A DNA stretch of 64,000 bases from Gonium pectorale (Eukaryota; Chlorophyta; Chlorophyceae; Chlamydomonadales; Volvocaceae), in NCBI GenBank assembly GCA_001584585.1, contig LSYV01000004.1, positions 1,460,491 through 1,524,490 on the forward strand, in the 5' to 3' direction. This document shows positions 1 to 11,823 of this stretch, in pieces (position 1 is the first letter of the stretch; the number at the start of each line of letters is the position of its first letter). The translations under genes and the position numbers were made by a program. The notes beneath the pieces are model-generated. The model was not told the DNA's origin. It did no database searches and was given only the letters and a program-made list of their open reading frames with translations.

Positions 1-1401
1 GCGGCGCACCATGCGCGCCATGTGTCGCGACAGCGCCGCCTTCCTGCAGATCTCCAGCATGCCCGGGAAGTGGTTGAGGCGCTGGAAGGGCAGCAGTCGC
101 TGCACGCGGTCCACAGACACCTGTTCGGCGGCGGATACGGTCGTCCGTTTGGGGGCGGTCACGCCAACCCTGCGGCTCCATTCTGCCCACAGATCATTTG
201 CCCCAGCCGGACGACGGGGCGGCTCGGCGGAGTCAAGGTGGGGGGGCCCTGCCTCACCGCCTGCGCCCCATGCACCCAGCTGGCCCCATTAGCACGCCGC
301 AGCTGCGGCTTGCCTCTACCCTGCCCGCCCGCTGCCCGCTGGCCCCCACCCGGCCCCAGTCCTCGCCCTCCGGTGCCCGGCCGCACCGAGAGGTCGCTCC
401 AGAACAGGTCCCATGGCTCCGTCTGCGGGCGGGCGGGCGGGTGGGCGTAAAGGCGGGTGGGCGCGGCGCGGCGAGTGGGGGGAATCGGCTCCACCGTGGG
501 GGGGCGCCAAACGGTCCACAAGGTGTTAGGCCGCTGGGACAGCTGCCGTGTCCGGCCAGGGCACGCAGTGTACCACCGGACCCAATGCCCTCCTGTGCGC
601 CCCTGGTTGGACAGGGCTGTGGTCCCTGCGGTCGGCGCTGGGGGGCCCCGGGGGCGTGGTGCTGGTGGGATGCGCTGGTGGGTGGGGGAGGGAGTCCCTG
701 CCCCGGGGCCCACGCCGGGCAGCGGGGCAGCCGACTACCTGGCCCCAACCCCCACCACAGCAGGCAGCCCGCAGGATGATTACCACACAGCAGCGCAGGC
801 CACCCGGCAACCTCCGACACGTTGCATGGGCGCACAGGCCACGTATGCGGGGACACCTGCGTGCAGCCCCCGGCGCGTGCCAACCCGCGCCTGCACGAGC
901 AGCAGCACCGCCCCAGCGAGGCGGGGCGCCGCCCCCAACGGCCGGGCCCCAACGTGGCCTGACAGGAGCCGTTGCCACCCCTGCCGACCACTGCCAAGCC
1001 CGTTTGTGGGTCGCCCGGCCTGGGGCAGGGCCGTGCCCCCATGTGCCGCGCGCACCTCGTCATCCGCCACGCGGTAGCCAAGCCGCTCCGCGGCCTCCCG
1101 CACCAGCGGGTACCGGCAGGCGGAGAGGTTGACTAGCAGCTGGGAGGGGTCACGCGGCTCCCTGTGGGATGGAGGCCCAGAGGGGAACGAGGGGTGGATG
1201 GGGGCGAGGGCCGCGGGGGTTGGGGCTTCGTGATACTGTACGTTGAATGTGGGCGGTTGGTAAGCTCGGGGGCAGGCCGCGTGGCGAGAACGGGCAAAAC
1301 GAGGCAGAGGCCAGAAGCGCCTGTTACGAGCCTCTGTGGTACCGGTGCCGGTATGTTACGCGTTGCCCTCCTCACCGCGGCTTCGCTTTTGCTCCGCTCA
1401 T
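1..1401 (-). CDS. Tubulin tyrosine ligase-like (TTLL) protein, 5' part, truncated by window edge
   Basis: Exons on the minus strand: 1376-1401, 1056-1161, 387-422 and 1-120; the gene continues beyond base 1. The joined phases agree (2, 0, 0). The predicted N-terminus is MSGAKAKPREPRDPSQ, followed by LLVNLSACRYPLVREAAERL, a WDLFWSDLSVSVDRV segment and PFQRLNHFPGMLEICRK. The WDLFW, the [KR]xNHFPGM motif and the ICRK are diagnostic of the N-terminal part of the TTL domain. TTLL enzymes add glutamate, glycine or tyrosine to tubulin tails, mainly on ciliary and centriolar microtubules, which suits a flagellate alga. The ATP-grasp catalytic residues lie outside the window, so activity and subclass (glutamylase or other) cannot be judged. 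The start ATG at 1401 is chosen because the short first exon (MSGAKAKP) joins in phase to the conserved exon. Identification as TTLL is strong; the exact start is moderately certain. Confidence 0.85.
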
Positions 1402-1894
1402 ATCCGCAGTTGTGTCGAGGTCGCACGGAGCAGGTCCTGATGCATAGCTACCCCAACCTGTGCACGCCCCGCAAAATAAAGTCGCTTCGTTCGCCGAGTG
1501 TTTATAGTTGTCAGCTGGAATATGGCCTAAGGCTCAGCTTGCAGGGTCACATTGTCTTTATTATGTACAACTCGCTTGACCGCAGCAGTGGTGCAGTGCA
1601 TGGCTGTGAAAAGAAGGCCACCACAAAGTACGGCTGCGTGGAGAGGAGGCCTTCTCACAATTCTATGTACATGAATAACCCAAAAGAGCGCGAGTTGATG
1701 GATTGCACGCCAGTGCGCTAAACGCGGCTCGAGAGGTTGTGAACGCGGCGAAACCACACACCTCCTGCGCGTCCCTGACTTGCAACCCTCAGTCCCTCTT
1801 GCTGATGAGTGACATATGATTATCTACGCTGCTGAACATCAGACCGTTGCCATCAGACTGGTGGCTTGGCTGCCTCTTACCCAGCTAGTTTGGC
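1402..1894. promoter_or_regulatory. Divergent intergenic region between TTLL and PPR genes
   Basis: The start codons of the minus-strand TTLL gene (1401) and the plus-strand PPR gene (1895) face away from each other across 493 bp. This stretch is less GC-rich than the flanking coding exons and must hold both 5' UTRs and both promoters. No recognisable core promoter element was identified. Inference from gene arrangement only. Confidence 0.45.
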
Positions 1895-4800
1895 ATGGGC
1901 GATTTGTTGCTTAATTCAAGGCCTGTAAGCTGTAGATCGGCTATCCTAAGCAGCTATGCCCCGCGGGGAGTGCACCGCAGCCAGAACCGCTGCTATCCTC
2001 TCCGGGCGGCTTGCGTTGCAGCGGCGACCGCAAGCCAGGTGCATCAAGCCGATCTTCATGAGTCGCATGGCCAGGTCCGGCAGCAGGCGCCCAAGCCACA
2101 GCCACAGCCGGACCCTCGGCTCCACGCTCGCGAGCTCCTGGCGCAGCTGAAGGAGGGCCACCTGCACGGAGACATAGATAAGAAGTGCAACAAAGCAATT
2201 CGAGGTGAGTTACGGCGTTGGGTGTGGCCACGCCGTCCGTCGTAGGGGGCAATGTGGACACGGTTGTGCCCTCCCAATTGCAAGGCATACCCACCCACCA
2301 GGGCAACACGCCTCACGATAGTCATATATCGCCACGTCCCCGGCTGCCACGCTTTAACCCTACCAGGAATGGCCTCAGCGGCCATCATGCCTTCATACAA
2401 ACGTGTGGCTGATGCCATTCCCACGCCTCCCCGTTCCCCGTCTGGCCCCCCGACCCCTCACACACTTCCCCTCCACACACTTCCCTGTGTGCAGGTCTAT
2501 GTGAGGGAGGCGAGCGATGGAGCGAGGTGCTGCAGGCGTACCGGGATTTCCAGGCCGCAGGCGCCCGCGTGGACTCGGCCTCGTACCGCTTGCTCATGTC
2601 TGCGGCCCTGCAGGTACGCGATCACCCTCCCACCCCCCCTGAGCGCTACAACACTGTACATACGCCGGGAAGCGCCTGGTCAAGGCCAGTCCTCTTGGGG
2701 TGGCGTTGCCCGCGGCGCTCGCAGCTTGCGCCGGCCAGGCAGAAGTGCATTAAGAGACTGTACCACAGCACGTAGCATGTATCGTGATGCACGTCAACAA
2801 CGGAACAACCAGCATCTTTATCCACGACCCGTTATCCGCCTCTCCGTTATCCTAAACCTCGCGCCACCAGCCCGCTGCCCTTCGCACCACGCTCGCCCCC
2901 CGCCCCGCACCAGGCCGGCGCCTGTCTGGACGTGGTGGACCTGCTGGCCGAGCGCGAGGCGGCCCTGGGCCCCCCGGCCGTGTCCGCCTACTGCGCCCTG
3001 GTGTCCCGGCTGCTGAAGCTGCCGGGTCGGGGCACGCCCGCCAAGCAGGCCGCGCTGGCGGTGTGGCGCGCGCTGCGGGCCAGCGGGCAGCGGCTGGATG
3101 CGCCGGCGTTTCGCACGGGTGCGAGGGGGGGACTGGGGAGGAGGGGGGAGGGAGGCCAGGGGGCAGAGCAGGGAGGGAGGGCATGGAGGCGGGTTGTGTA
3201 TGCGGGGAGCGGGGCCGAGGGCGGAGAGGGGGGGGTTAAAAGGAGCAAACGGTTGACCGTGAACGCACTGGCGTCCACATGAAGGCTCCCGGGGGAAGGG
3301 GGGGTCGGGGGGGCGCTGGCTGTGCGCTGTGCGGTGGACGGCAGCCCGCGGGCAGGGCAGGGCGGGATAGGAAGCTGCGGAAGGGAGAGGAGGGGTGAGC
3401 GACGGGGCTGGCGTTGGCTTGCAGAATGGGGCCAGCGGTGCGGGGAAGCCATGGCTCGTGGGTGTTCGTAGTGAAGTGGGCCGGCCGTCAGGGCCGGGCC
3501 ATTGCTGCAGGGGGCATGGCAACCCTGGAATGGAAGCAGTGGGTGGGACCGCAAGGTGGGATAGGTAAGACGCGGCGGGGCGTTTTCCGCAGCGGCAGCG
3601 GGCGGCTGCGCGGGGCTCCGGCACCCAGCGGCCCTGCTCGCCGTGCCGCGCGGTCCGTGTCTTCCTTCCCACCTGCTGATCCGGCAATGTACGATGCATG
3701 TACCCGTCTCCTGCAGTGGTCTCCCTTGTCAATGCTACTGCCGACTCACCTCCTCCCGGCCCTTCTTCCCAAATCCCCTGCTTACCCTCGGCCCGCAGGC
3801 ATGAACCTGATGGTGGAGCTGGGCCGGCACCGCGAGGCGGCCGCGCTGCTGGAGGGCATGCGGGCGGCGGGGCACCGGCCCGGATACGGCGCCTACCACA
3901 TCCTCATAAAGCAGCACGCGCAGCGGGGGGACATGGAGGCGGCGCGCAAGCTGTTTGCGCAGCTGCGGGCGTACCGCGGGCACAAGCCGCTGGGTGGGTT
4001 GCGGTGCTGGGAGGCTGGGGGCTGGGTGGGTGGCAGCAGGCCGCCGGGTCGGCGTGAGGTCGGCATGGCTTGAGGGATGGTGCACGGCCGGTACAGTAAC
4101 AAGCGGCTGGCAAGTGGCAAATGGTGGAGTGCGAAACATAAGGCGTGAGGCCGAGCGGCGCCGCGTCTGCGGTTACCTGGCTTGACAACCGAGGCAGTGC
4201 GCCCCCACGAACGTTGGGAACGGCTTCTGGACCTTTCCGCTTGGCCCTGCATGCCCCACCCCAGACGGGAGAATGCTGCTAGATGCCGGCGCTGCGCAAG
4301 TCATTGCCGAGTGTTGTCTCTCAACGCCCCGCCCCTGACCGCTCTCCCTTGGCAGTCATCTCGGCGTACAACACGCTCCTCTCGGGCTTCGTGCGCCTGG
4401 GCGACCTGACCATGGCGCGGGCCGTGCTGGACAAGGCGCGCCGCGAGGGCGCCCGCCCGGACGCCTGGAGCTACAGCACCTTCGCCAGCGGCCTGGTGGC
4501 AGCGGGGCGGCTGGACGAAGCGGAGGCGCTGCTGGGCGAGATGGCGGCCGGCGGGCTGCCGCCGTGTGAGGTGGTGTACGGAGCGCTGCTGCACGGCTCC
4601 GCGCGGCTAAACGTGGGTGTTCCCGGAGCGGGTTGTGGTGGGCCGGGGCCGGTGGGACACATCCACACATACGTTGGTATGCTTGCTCGACAAAGGACAT
4701 CCTGGCTCCATCCTCCAGGCGAGCCGCCCTTGCTGACGGAGAACTCGAGTTTCGTTTGTCTTGTCTTGAAGGGCGCCACCGCTCGACCTCACCCGCAGGA

Positions 4801-6980
4801 CTGGCCCCGTGCGGAGCGGCTGCTGTCGCGGATGCGCTCCGAGGGCGTCCGCCTCAACGCGGTGCACTTCAACATCCTCATCCGCGGGCGGACGTACACG
4901 CCGGGCTACGGCGCTGCCCCGCAGCCAGCAGCGGTGGCGGCAGCAGCCAGCACCCCGCCAGCCGCGCCAGCCCTCACCCCAGCAGCGCCAACCGCCATGG
5001 CAGTTGACCCCGGGCACGTGAGCACTGCGGCCACATCCACCGCCGCCGCTGCCGCCGGCATCCCTGCGGCGGGGCCCGGCGGGGCCGCGACAGCACCTGC
5101 AGCGTCTGCCGCACGGCCCAACGGATCCGCTGCAGCGCTGCCGCAGCAGCAGCAGGCTGCCGCTGCCGCGCCCTTGCGGCTCACGCGGCCGCTGCCGCCA
5201 CCGTCGCTCGTGCCGCCGCCGGCGCGGGCGTCAGGGGCCCGCACCGCAGCTGCCATTAATGGCAGCGCCAACGGTGCCGCCGCCAGCTCCGCGGTTGCCG
5301 CGACGACCTCGACGGCGGCGGCGGGCGCCAGCTCGTTCGAGGTGGAGTCTCTCCTGGCGGAGATGCGGGCTTCAGGGCTGCGTCCCGACGCTGCCACGTA
5401 CGGCACGCTCATACATGCTGCCGTACGCGCGGGCAGCGTCGAGGCTGCGCTGGAGGTGCTGGGCGCCATGCGGGTGGACGGCGTGGCGCCGGACGGGGCG
5501 GTGTTCACGAGCCTCATGAAGCTGTTTAGGCAGCAGGGCGAGCAGGCGCAGGTGAGTCTTCGGGAACCCACAGAGTCTGAGAGGGACGGGGTCTGCGGGA
5601 CGAGGGTTCAAAGGGCGTGGGGTTGATCAGAACGGAATGGCATCTGGCAGCACAGGAAGGGGTGTAACGTTGGGAGGTAGGAATGGAGCCTTTGGCCATC
5701 TGGCCTGGTGGGCAGGTCGGAGCTCGTGAGTTTGAGGAGAAGTGTGTGTAAAACAAACGGGCTGGGCGCCAGCAGCATCCGTCCGTCAGGCGCCCCAGCC
5801 GGTCCTTCCCTCACTTCGCCGGCTCCCGAACGGAGTCTTGGGGGGGGGGTAGAAGCAACGGTTTTGCGGTATTGGACGCAGGCGTCTCGCGCCCCCGCAT
5901 GGTCTTGCGGACTGGCTACCCCCCACCCTGACAGCCTAGCCCTAAACCCCCGCCCCCACATCCCTGCCCCACACGGCCCAGGCACTCGAGTTCTTCTCGC
6001 AGCTCTCCGCGAGCCGCTCCTCCGCCGTCGACTGCTGGGCCCTCAACTGCCTCGTCGCGCTGCACGCCAGCGCCGGCCGCCTGGCGGAGGCGGCCGAGGC
6101 GGCGGCGCGCGCCGACGCCCACGCCGCCGAGGCGGGCCGGCCGCCGCCGCCTGAGGCCACGTACGCCCTGATCCAAGGCTACGGCCAGCAGCGGCAGCTC
6201 GGGCCGGCGCTGGCTGCGTTCCGGCGGTTCCTCGCGACGGGCGGCCGGCCGCACCGCAAGATGTGCGAGTACGTGTACCGCCTGTGCCTTGCGCACTTTG
6301 ACTTCGGGGCGGCGGGGCAGGTGCTACGCGCCATGCGGCTGATGCGCGGCCTGGCGCTGCGGGAGGAGCTGTATCGGGAGCTGTGGGAGGATGCCCAGCG
6401 GCGGCTGCAGGTGGGGTGAGGGGCGAGGCGGCGCGGGGGATGGTTGGTCGGGGAAGGGAGGGGGTGAGGCGGGCTTTGGGAGGCGCGCGTGGAGGGCACT
6501 TGGGGCTCCCGATGACGGGTCGGGCAGGCTGAGGGGGGCGCGTGGCCGTGTTGAGAATGGGTGCGGAGCTGGCGGGGCCGCGGGGGCAGTACCCCCCGCC
6601 CCGCCCCGCTGGCGGGTGCTGCGTGGGACGAGTTGTTCTGGACAAGCCGCCCACCAGCCACCGTCTGTTCGACGGCCGTATCTTCGTGGGCCGTTGGGGT
6701 GCAGCCCGGCCTGTTGGGCGCTCGGTAGGCCCCCCCTGTGCAGGGGCGCGCTGGCTCCCGACGGGCACCCCTTCACCCCTCCCATGCCGTGTCTGCCCCT
6801 TGGCCCCACCAGGGCCGCCGCCAGGGCGGCAACGGCGGCATGAGCCGGCCCGGCAGCCGCGCCGCCAGCCTCAACGGCAGCATGTCGGACGGCGAGGGGG
6901 GCGCTAATCCCTTGGACACGGAGAAGCTCAAGTGGTGGTTTGGGCTGCCCAATAGGTACTACGAGTCCGAGTGGCGGTGA
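1895..6980 (+). CDS. Pentatricopeptide repeat (PPR) protein, predicted organellar RNA-binding factor
   Basis: Eight exons: 1895-2204, 2495-2613, 2914-3118, 3799-3993, 4356-4612, 4799-5551, 5982-6410 and 6813-6980. All phases match; the product is 811 residues. The first ~50 residues are rich in S, R and A and poor in acid (MGDLLLNSRPVSCRSAILSS), like an algal plastid or mitochondrial transit peptide. Helix-turn-helix 35-residue repeats follow, for example VISAYNTLLSGFVRLGDLTM, PDAWSYSTFASGLVAAGRLD and PDAATYGTLIHAAVRAGSVE; I count roughly eight. Two are separated by an insertion of about 140 residues (roughly 402-540) made almost only of A, P, S, T and Q. The protein ends KLKWWFGLPNRYYESEWR. 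PPR proteins bind organellar RNA and control its processing, stability or translation. The target RNA cannot be deduced. It is not matched here to any named Chlamydomonas PPR. Confidence 0.88.
3241..3290 (+). repeat. Dispersed short repeat C, copy 1 (PPR intron 3)
   Basis: The core aggagcaaacggttgac followed by gaacgcact and then gaaggctccc recurs at 26396-26433 in an intron of an unrelated gene. Copy 1 carries about 12 extra bases (GGCGTCCACAT region) between the last two blocks. Confidence 0.6.
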
Positions 6981-9394
6981 GCCGGCTCGGCCCGCGCCTG
7001 GACGCAAGCCGCGTCACACGATGCTGGTGGCCGCGGCTGGCGGGCGGCGGGCCCTCTACCGAGGGTCCTCTGCGGGTCCGACTGTGATGACCTGATACGG
7101 CCCGGCCAGGCGGCTGCCAGGCGATGTCGGGTCGGGGCTGCCGCCGCGGCGATTGGTGCAGGTTCTGGGTCGGTGTGGTTGGCGCCGGCGAGTCCAGTGG
7201 CGGCGACGCGGCGGCGGCGCATCCGCAGTGCGTCGTGCCGGAGGTCAGCCGGTCGCGGCGCCCCTCCCCTCAGGGCCCGGCGGCTCGGCCGCCACCGTGT
7301 TGGGGTGGGTGGATCGCCGGCGGCTTGATCGCGGAGGGCTCGGCACGTTCACGTTATGTTCGCTTGCCGCGGCGTAGCAGCGGGTGCACTTGCTGAGCCC
7401 GGATACTTCTGTTTGGCGAATCCGTGGCTTCGGTTGGCCAGGCACCTGGGTTCGCAAACATTGAACATCGCCTTTCTGGCTGGTTGGTGCTGGCGTTCGA
7501 GTCGCCGTGAGCCCTGCTTACCATACTACTAAGGCGGTGCAAGTCGCGAAATTTTGGAGAGGCTAGTGCGAAGCATCAGCTTCGTCTATGTGCGTTTTGC
7601 TCGTTGTCGCGGTGCCGCTCAGCGGCTGTCCGTTTTTGTCGGCTTTTCCCTCTCCCTGCAATGGCCCGGGGCCTCCCCCCCGGGGGCTGCCGCTGCGCGC
7701 CATGCTGGTGTGGGCCGCACGCGTCCGTGCATGCCCCAGATTTTCAGGCCCACGGGAAAGAGGTGGTGACATGCGATTTTGTATCCTTGGCACTTCTTCG
7801 CGGGGGTCGCGGTGTAGGGGCAGTAGAGCAGAAGGGGAACCCGGGCAAGGCACCCGCCTTGACCCCAGCTTGTTGCAGGCCCAGTACTTGGACCCCGATC
7901 CTCCTCGCCGCGGCGTGTGAAGGCGCATGCCGGCATGGGCTCCCCCTTGCCGCGGTGCCTGCGGGCGTTGGAGGGGAGTTTGGAACTGTGTTGCTTCCTT
8001 GTTTCTCCTGTCAATGCGCGTGTTTGGCGGGGGGGGGAGTGGGAGAGAGGCCCTGGTTAGGTGATATGCTCGTGTTTTGTTGCAGTGGTCGGCCGGTTGT
8101 GCGCTGCGCATGCAGGCGGCTCGTGGGAGGGAGGCAGCGGCACTCGACCGCTGGTGGGTCGGGAGGTGGCTGCTGGTTGGGTGCGGGGCTCGGGTGGACG
8201 TACGCCAGGCATTGCATCGTGTGGCGGGGGCGGGCGTTCTAGTACGCACCGGCAGGCTCTGCCCGCAGCGGGCAGGCTCTGAAGGCTGAAAAGCGGGCGC
8301 CATGCTCGTGCGGCCGCCCTAAGTAGGCCCAAGAGTTATTTACAGGCAGCGCCTCGCGGGAATTCAGACCAGGACAGTCAAGTCAGCCGCGACGGCGGTA
8401 CGCCAGGACCACTAGCGTGAGATGGTTCGTGCGGGCTGGCGCCCCATCGGTCACGTGCGTGAATGTAGAAGAGGATGTCCGGTGGGAAGCTGCATGTCTG
8501 TGTCAAGGAAGCCTCATAAGCAGGCGGACGCTCCATGTCCGTACGCCTCGTACCACGACGAGTCCTCAGCTGGCGCCCGGGAGCTGTACTCACGGGGCAA
8601 CACCTGTAACTTGAGCACGGATGGCTGGGGCCCCAACTTGAAGAACGAAAGCACGGAACTACTAGTATCAAGAGCCGATGTGTCATTGCAAGTAGGGCCA
8701 TCCCGGACTACAAGCCGCGAAGCGCATGGCTCCAGCTCGGTACCCGAAACCTTGCATGCTCTTTACGCATTGAGCAAGCACAGTTAACGGGCGCGCGTCC
8801 GGAGTTGAATAGCACCCAAGTGGCGGCTAGGGGAGGGGAACGGACAGCTGGGGGCAGCTGCGGCAGTCACAGCGATGGCCACCGGAGGGGTGGCGCACGT
8901 GAGAGCAGCGCCCCGCCTCGGGAGCACCGCTTCGGAGCAGCTCTCCGCCGGCTGCGGCTGCTGTTGCGCCACGGCTGCGGCATGGGCCCACGGCTAAGTG
9001 TAGAAGGCAGCAGCCGCCGCGCGCCCGTCCCGTCCCACACTTGCGCGCCAACGGTGGCATATGGCATGCCGCTCCACCAGTTCCGCCCCGGAGTTCACGG
9101 GCGGAGTCCTCGAGCGTAGTGCAGGGCAGGGGTGGGAATGTGGCCCGGGTGTTACTTTAATTGGGGCGGAGCTGACCGGGGGGGGGGGTTACGGGCAACG
9201 CCACGACAGTCAGTGCTGCTGCCTCCTAAGTCCCAACACTACCCGCGACAGCGTGCAGTGATAACGGCACTTCGACGACCCGACGGCCGACGCAGCTCCA
9301 GCATGACGGGAGCCCGTGCAATGTGAGGGCGTCTCGACGCCCAAGGGAGGCAGCGGCACGCAGCCGCTGGCGAGTGTTGGATGGCGGATGCAAA

Positions 9395-9519
9395 CGCGGG
9401 GCGGGACGACCGTCACATGCCTTGCTCTGTACCCGCCCGCCCTATTGGAAACGTCGTGCCTTCGGGCGTGTATGGCCGTAGAGGCGGGCTCCCTCTTTCT
9501 GTGCAGGTTTCTCTTTTTT
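9395..9519 (+). repeat. Repeat A, copy 1 (small structured repeat with terminal T-run)
   Basis: About 125 bp containing ctgtacccgcccgcccta, ttggaaacgtc, a short hairpin closed by a TTCG loop, ggccgtagaggcgggctc and a terminal ctctttttt. The same unit occurs at 29570-29690 (minus), 60510-60636 (plus) and 60759-60889 (plus), with a degenerate copy at 9732-9843 (minus). Confidence 0.85.
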
Positions 9520-9731
9520 CAAACCGTAACACTGCGCCTGGATGGGCGATTCAAATGGGTCCAGGGCAATGGGTTGGCAACGCGCAACAAAGTATGCTCT
9601 GGTAAGTTAGGTCAGCCATGATGGCGGCGTGTTTGGGTTTCGCAAGTTTCCGGGTCTGTTGTCCTCATAGACGTGTACCGTGCTCGCACCATATTTCGGG
9701 CTGGCGCCGTACTGGTGCGGGAAAACTGAAG

Positions 9732-9843
9732 CTGCAGAGAAACTGGAAGCCCGCCTTTACAGCCATACACAACCTAAGGCGCAACGTTTCCAGTAGGGTG
9801 GACAGGTTAGTACAAGGCAAGACGGGCACGACGAGCCTCGACG
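9732..9843 (-). repeat. Repeat A, copy 2 (degenerate, inverted)
   Basis: The reverse complement reads ctactggaaacgttgcgcc, then gtgtatggctgtaaaggcgg: recognisably repeat A, but with many substitutions and a TTAG instead of a TTCG loop. It faces copy 1 across about 210 bp, forming an imperfect inverted pair. Confidence 0.65.
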
Positions 9844-10791
9844 GGTAAGGTGACGTCCATCCCGCCCCAGGGACCATCTCACGCGTGAGAACGGCGTTGA
9901 ACATGATGCCAAGTGACCACTTGCTAGACGTTGCATAGCAAGCAACTTAATCCCAGGTCCCAGGTGTCTCCCCCACATTTGGCTCTATGGTCTGTTGTAC
10001 GAGGTACCGAGGTACGAACGACGTCCCTGAACGTCCAGACGCTGCCACAACTGCTCCCATCAAATATCTAACAAAGGCAGGTTCGTCACAAGCGATTAAG
10101 CCAAACGTTTAAGTTCTTGCTGTTTGCTACGTTGTCCTTAGGACTCCGTGGGTTGCAGGTTACCGGTCTCTAAGCTTAGGGATATCTGGTACTACCTGCT
10201 TCGAGGCTGCCTGTGCCGCCTTCGTCTGGTGCGTGCCGGAGCTGTATCAGCGCAAGAGCGCAAGAATGCGCTGTATGCTGTTCACATATTGAATGCGAGA
10301 TGTTTAAAGATACAGAATGACACAAATTGGATACAGTCACTCTGCTTTCTCCGATTTCGTCATCAAACTCTGCGGCCTCGTCGCCATTCCCGTGCCACAG
10401 AGCGATCTACTATAAGCGCTTTGCTTCTGGTGAGGAGTGGACGCCTCAAACCTCAAAAAGCTGCCACACGCATCGGAAGCCGGCTTGTACTTGACGCCGG
10501 GGGAAACCTTCTGCCGAGGGTGATGCGGGTGAGTTGGCTGGATCGGCTACGGGAGCTTGGCGGTTGCACGTGTGGGGCACGTCTGGGGCTTCGCCAGGTG
10601 AACACAAACGGCTTGCTGAAACCACCGCGTGTATGCATGCATCCAACTCCTATGTTGACCGCGCCGCCCTCCTTGCCGGTCTTCCCCTCAGGCCGCTGCG
10701 CTCGCTCACACCCCTGGCAGACCTCAGCCTACGCGGATCGTGCCCCAGCAAAGCACCTTTCCATCTCACCCTTCCCAGTGCGCCTGCACAA

Positions 10792-11553
10792 ATGTCTACC
10801 TCCTACGCCCCCCGCCCTCCCGTCCACGCCGCCTTTGTGACGGGGCCACCCGGGGGTAACTTCCCCGACAATAATTCGCCCATACTCCATCTGGGTCAGC
10901 TCAACCCAGCCATAGAAGAAGCAGACTTTTCTCCACCTGGCGCGCAAATCGCGTGGGCATCCAAGCGCCGATCCACTGCCCCCAGTTACCCCGCCCTGGA
11001 GGGGGGGGAAACCATGCTCGAAGACGTGGATGAGGAGTCTCTCCGACAGCTTGAGGACGACATCCTCGCCTCAGTGCCCACGTCCGGGAACGCCAGCAAG
11101 CAGTGGCGCAGCCGCATCCTTGCCGTCGCTGCGTTTCGCACGGAGGGCGCCCGCCGGAAACGGATGGAGGATGAGATCCTCACCATGGCGGATCGCGCCT
11201 GCCGCCGCAGTACCGAGACCGGGTTAGCGATCTCGGAGGGCCTACGTGCCCGTGGCGCCACGACCGGGGGCCTGGGTGACGAGGCGCCTAGCCGCGCCCT
11301 CCGAGCCTCCCACAGCACCCCGCGCGGCGCCTTCCATGCGCCATCCCCACCCGCGGGCGCCGTCGCGGTCGCGGCCACCCGCGGGGGGGCCAGCAGCACC
11401 TTGTGCAGCAGCTTCAAAAGCATTGGTTACCTGGCACAAGAAGACGAGGATGAGATGGACACAATATTGGGGACGCTCGAGGCGATAGCGGAAACGGGGG
11501 CCGACACGGCCGACCGGTTTCGGCGGAGTGACGCGAGTGTCACCGAGGTATAA
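10792..11553 (+). CDS. Hypothetical acidic protein, single exon
   Basis: Open frame of 253 codons from an ATG in good context (cacaaATG) to TAA; the N-terminus is MSTSYAPRPPVHAAFVTGPP. The middle (around residues 75-145) is a charged, probably helical stretch including EEESLRQLEDD-like sequence (observed DEESLRQLEDDILAS) and ARRKRMEDEILTMADRACRR. The C-terminal third is rich in A, G, S and T and then acidic (AQEDEDEMDTILGTLEAI). No domain was recognised. A TGTAA signal 266 bp after the stop codon (11819-11823) supports a real transcription unit. The open frame continues upstream without an ATG-led exon that can be justified, so further 5' exons are possible. Confidence that it is coding is moderate; function is unknown. 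Confidence 0.5.
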   Translation: MSTSYAPRPPVHAAFVTGPPGGNFPDNNSPILHLGQLNPAIEEADFSPPGAQIAWASKRRSTAPSYPALEGGETMLEDVDEESLRQLEDDILASVPTSGNASKQWRSRILAVAAFRTEGARRKRMEDEILTMADRACRRSTETGLAISEGLRARGATTGGLGDEAPSRALRASHSTPRGAFHAPSPPAGAVAVAATRGGASSTLCSSFKSIGYLAQEDEDEMDTILGTLEAIAETGADTADRFRRSDASVTEV

Positions 11554-11818
11554 GGAGCGGCCGAGTGCGTGTGTCGGCCCGGGGGGGGGGCGGGAGAGGT
11601 TGGGGATGGGAGAGGGCGACCCTAGGCTGGGATGGCGGGCGGGGAACCCGTCGCCGGCGCGCCGCACCGTGCCTGCGCCGTGCAGCACAGGCGGGCTGGG
11701 GCCGCGCGGGGAGCTTCGTTCTTGTTGTCGTTTGCGGAGGGGAGGCGAGCAGGAAGGAGGACTGGACGTATGTCCGCTGAAGAGCGCCGGCTGTGAATGG
11801 CAAGCTGCGGTTGTTGGT

Positions 11819-11823
11819 TGTAA
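11819..11823 (+). terminator. TGTAA polyadenylation signal of the hypothetical gene
   Basis: TGTAA is the standard poly(A) signal in Chlamydomonas-group nuclear genes. This is the first one after the stop codon at 11553, giving a 3' UTR of about 280 nt. Confidence 0.5.

Larger units (their letters stand above)
6981..10791. other. Gene-poor intergenic region downstream of the PPR gene
   Basis: No exon chain with consistent phases or family similarity was found. The first TGTAA (plus strand) after the PPR stop codon is at 8605-8609, so the proximal 1.6 kb may be a long 3' UTR. The distal part contains two inverted copies of repeat A (9395-9519 and 9732-9843) and AT-richer DNA from about 9900 to 10400. 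Small exons could be missed. Confidence 0.5.

Noticed and set aside
254..1081. 275-codon open frame on the minus strand
   Set aside because: It runs through the introns of the TTLL gene in another frame. The translation is Arg/Pro/Gly/Cys-rich with no domain, whereas the short TTLL exons match a known family.
10534..10791. Upstream extension of the orphan gene's open frame
   Set aside because: The extra 86 codons are Arg/Leu/Cys-rich and unlike the rest, the upstream codon at the frame start is in poor context, and ATG 10792 has a good algal start context.
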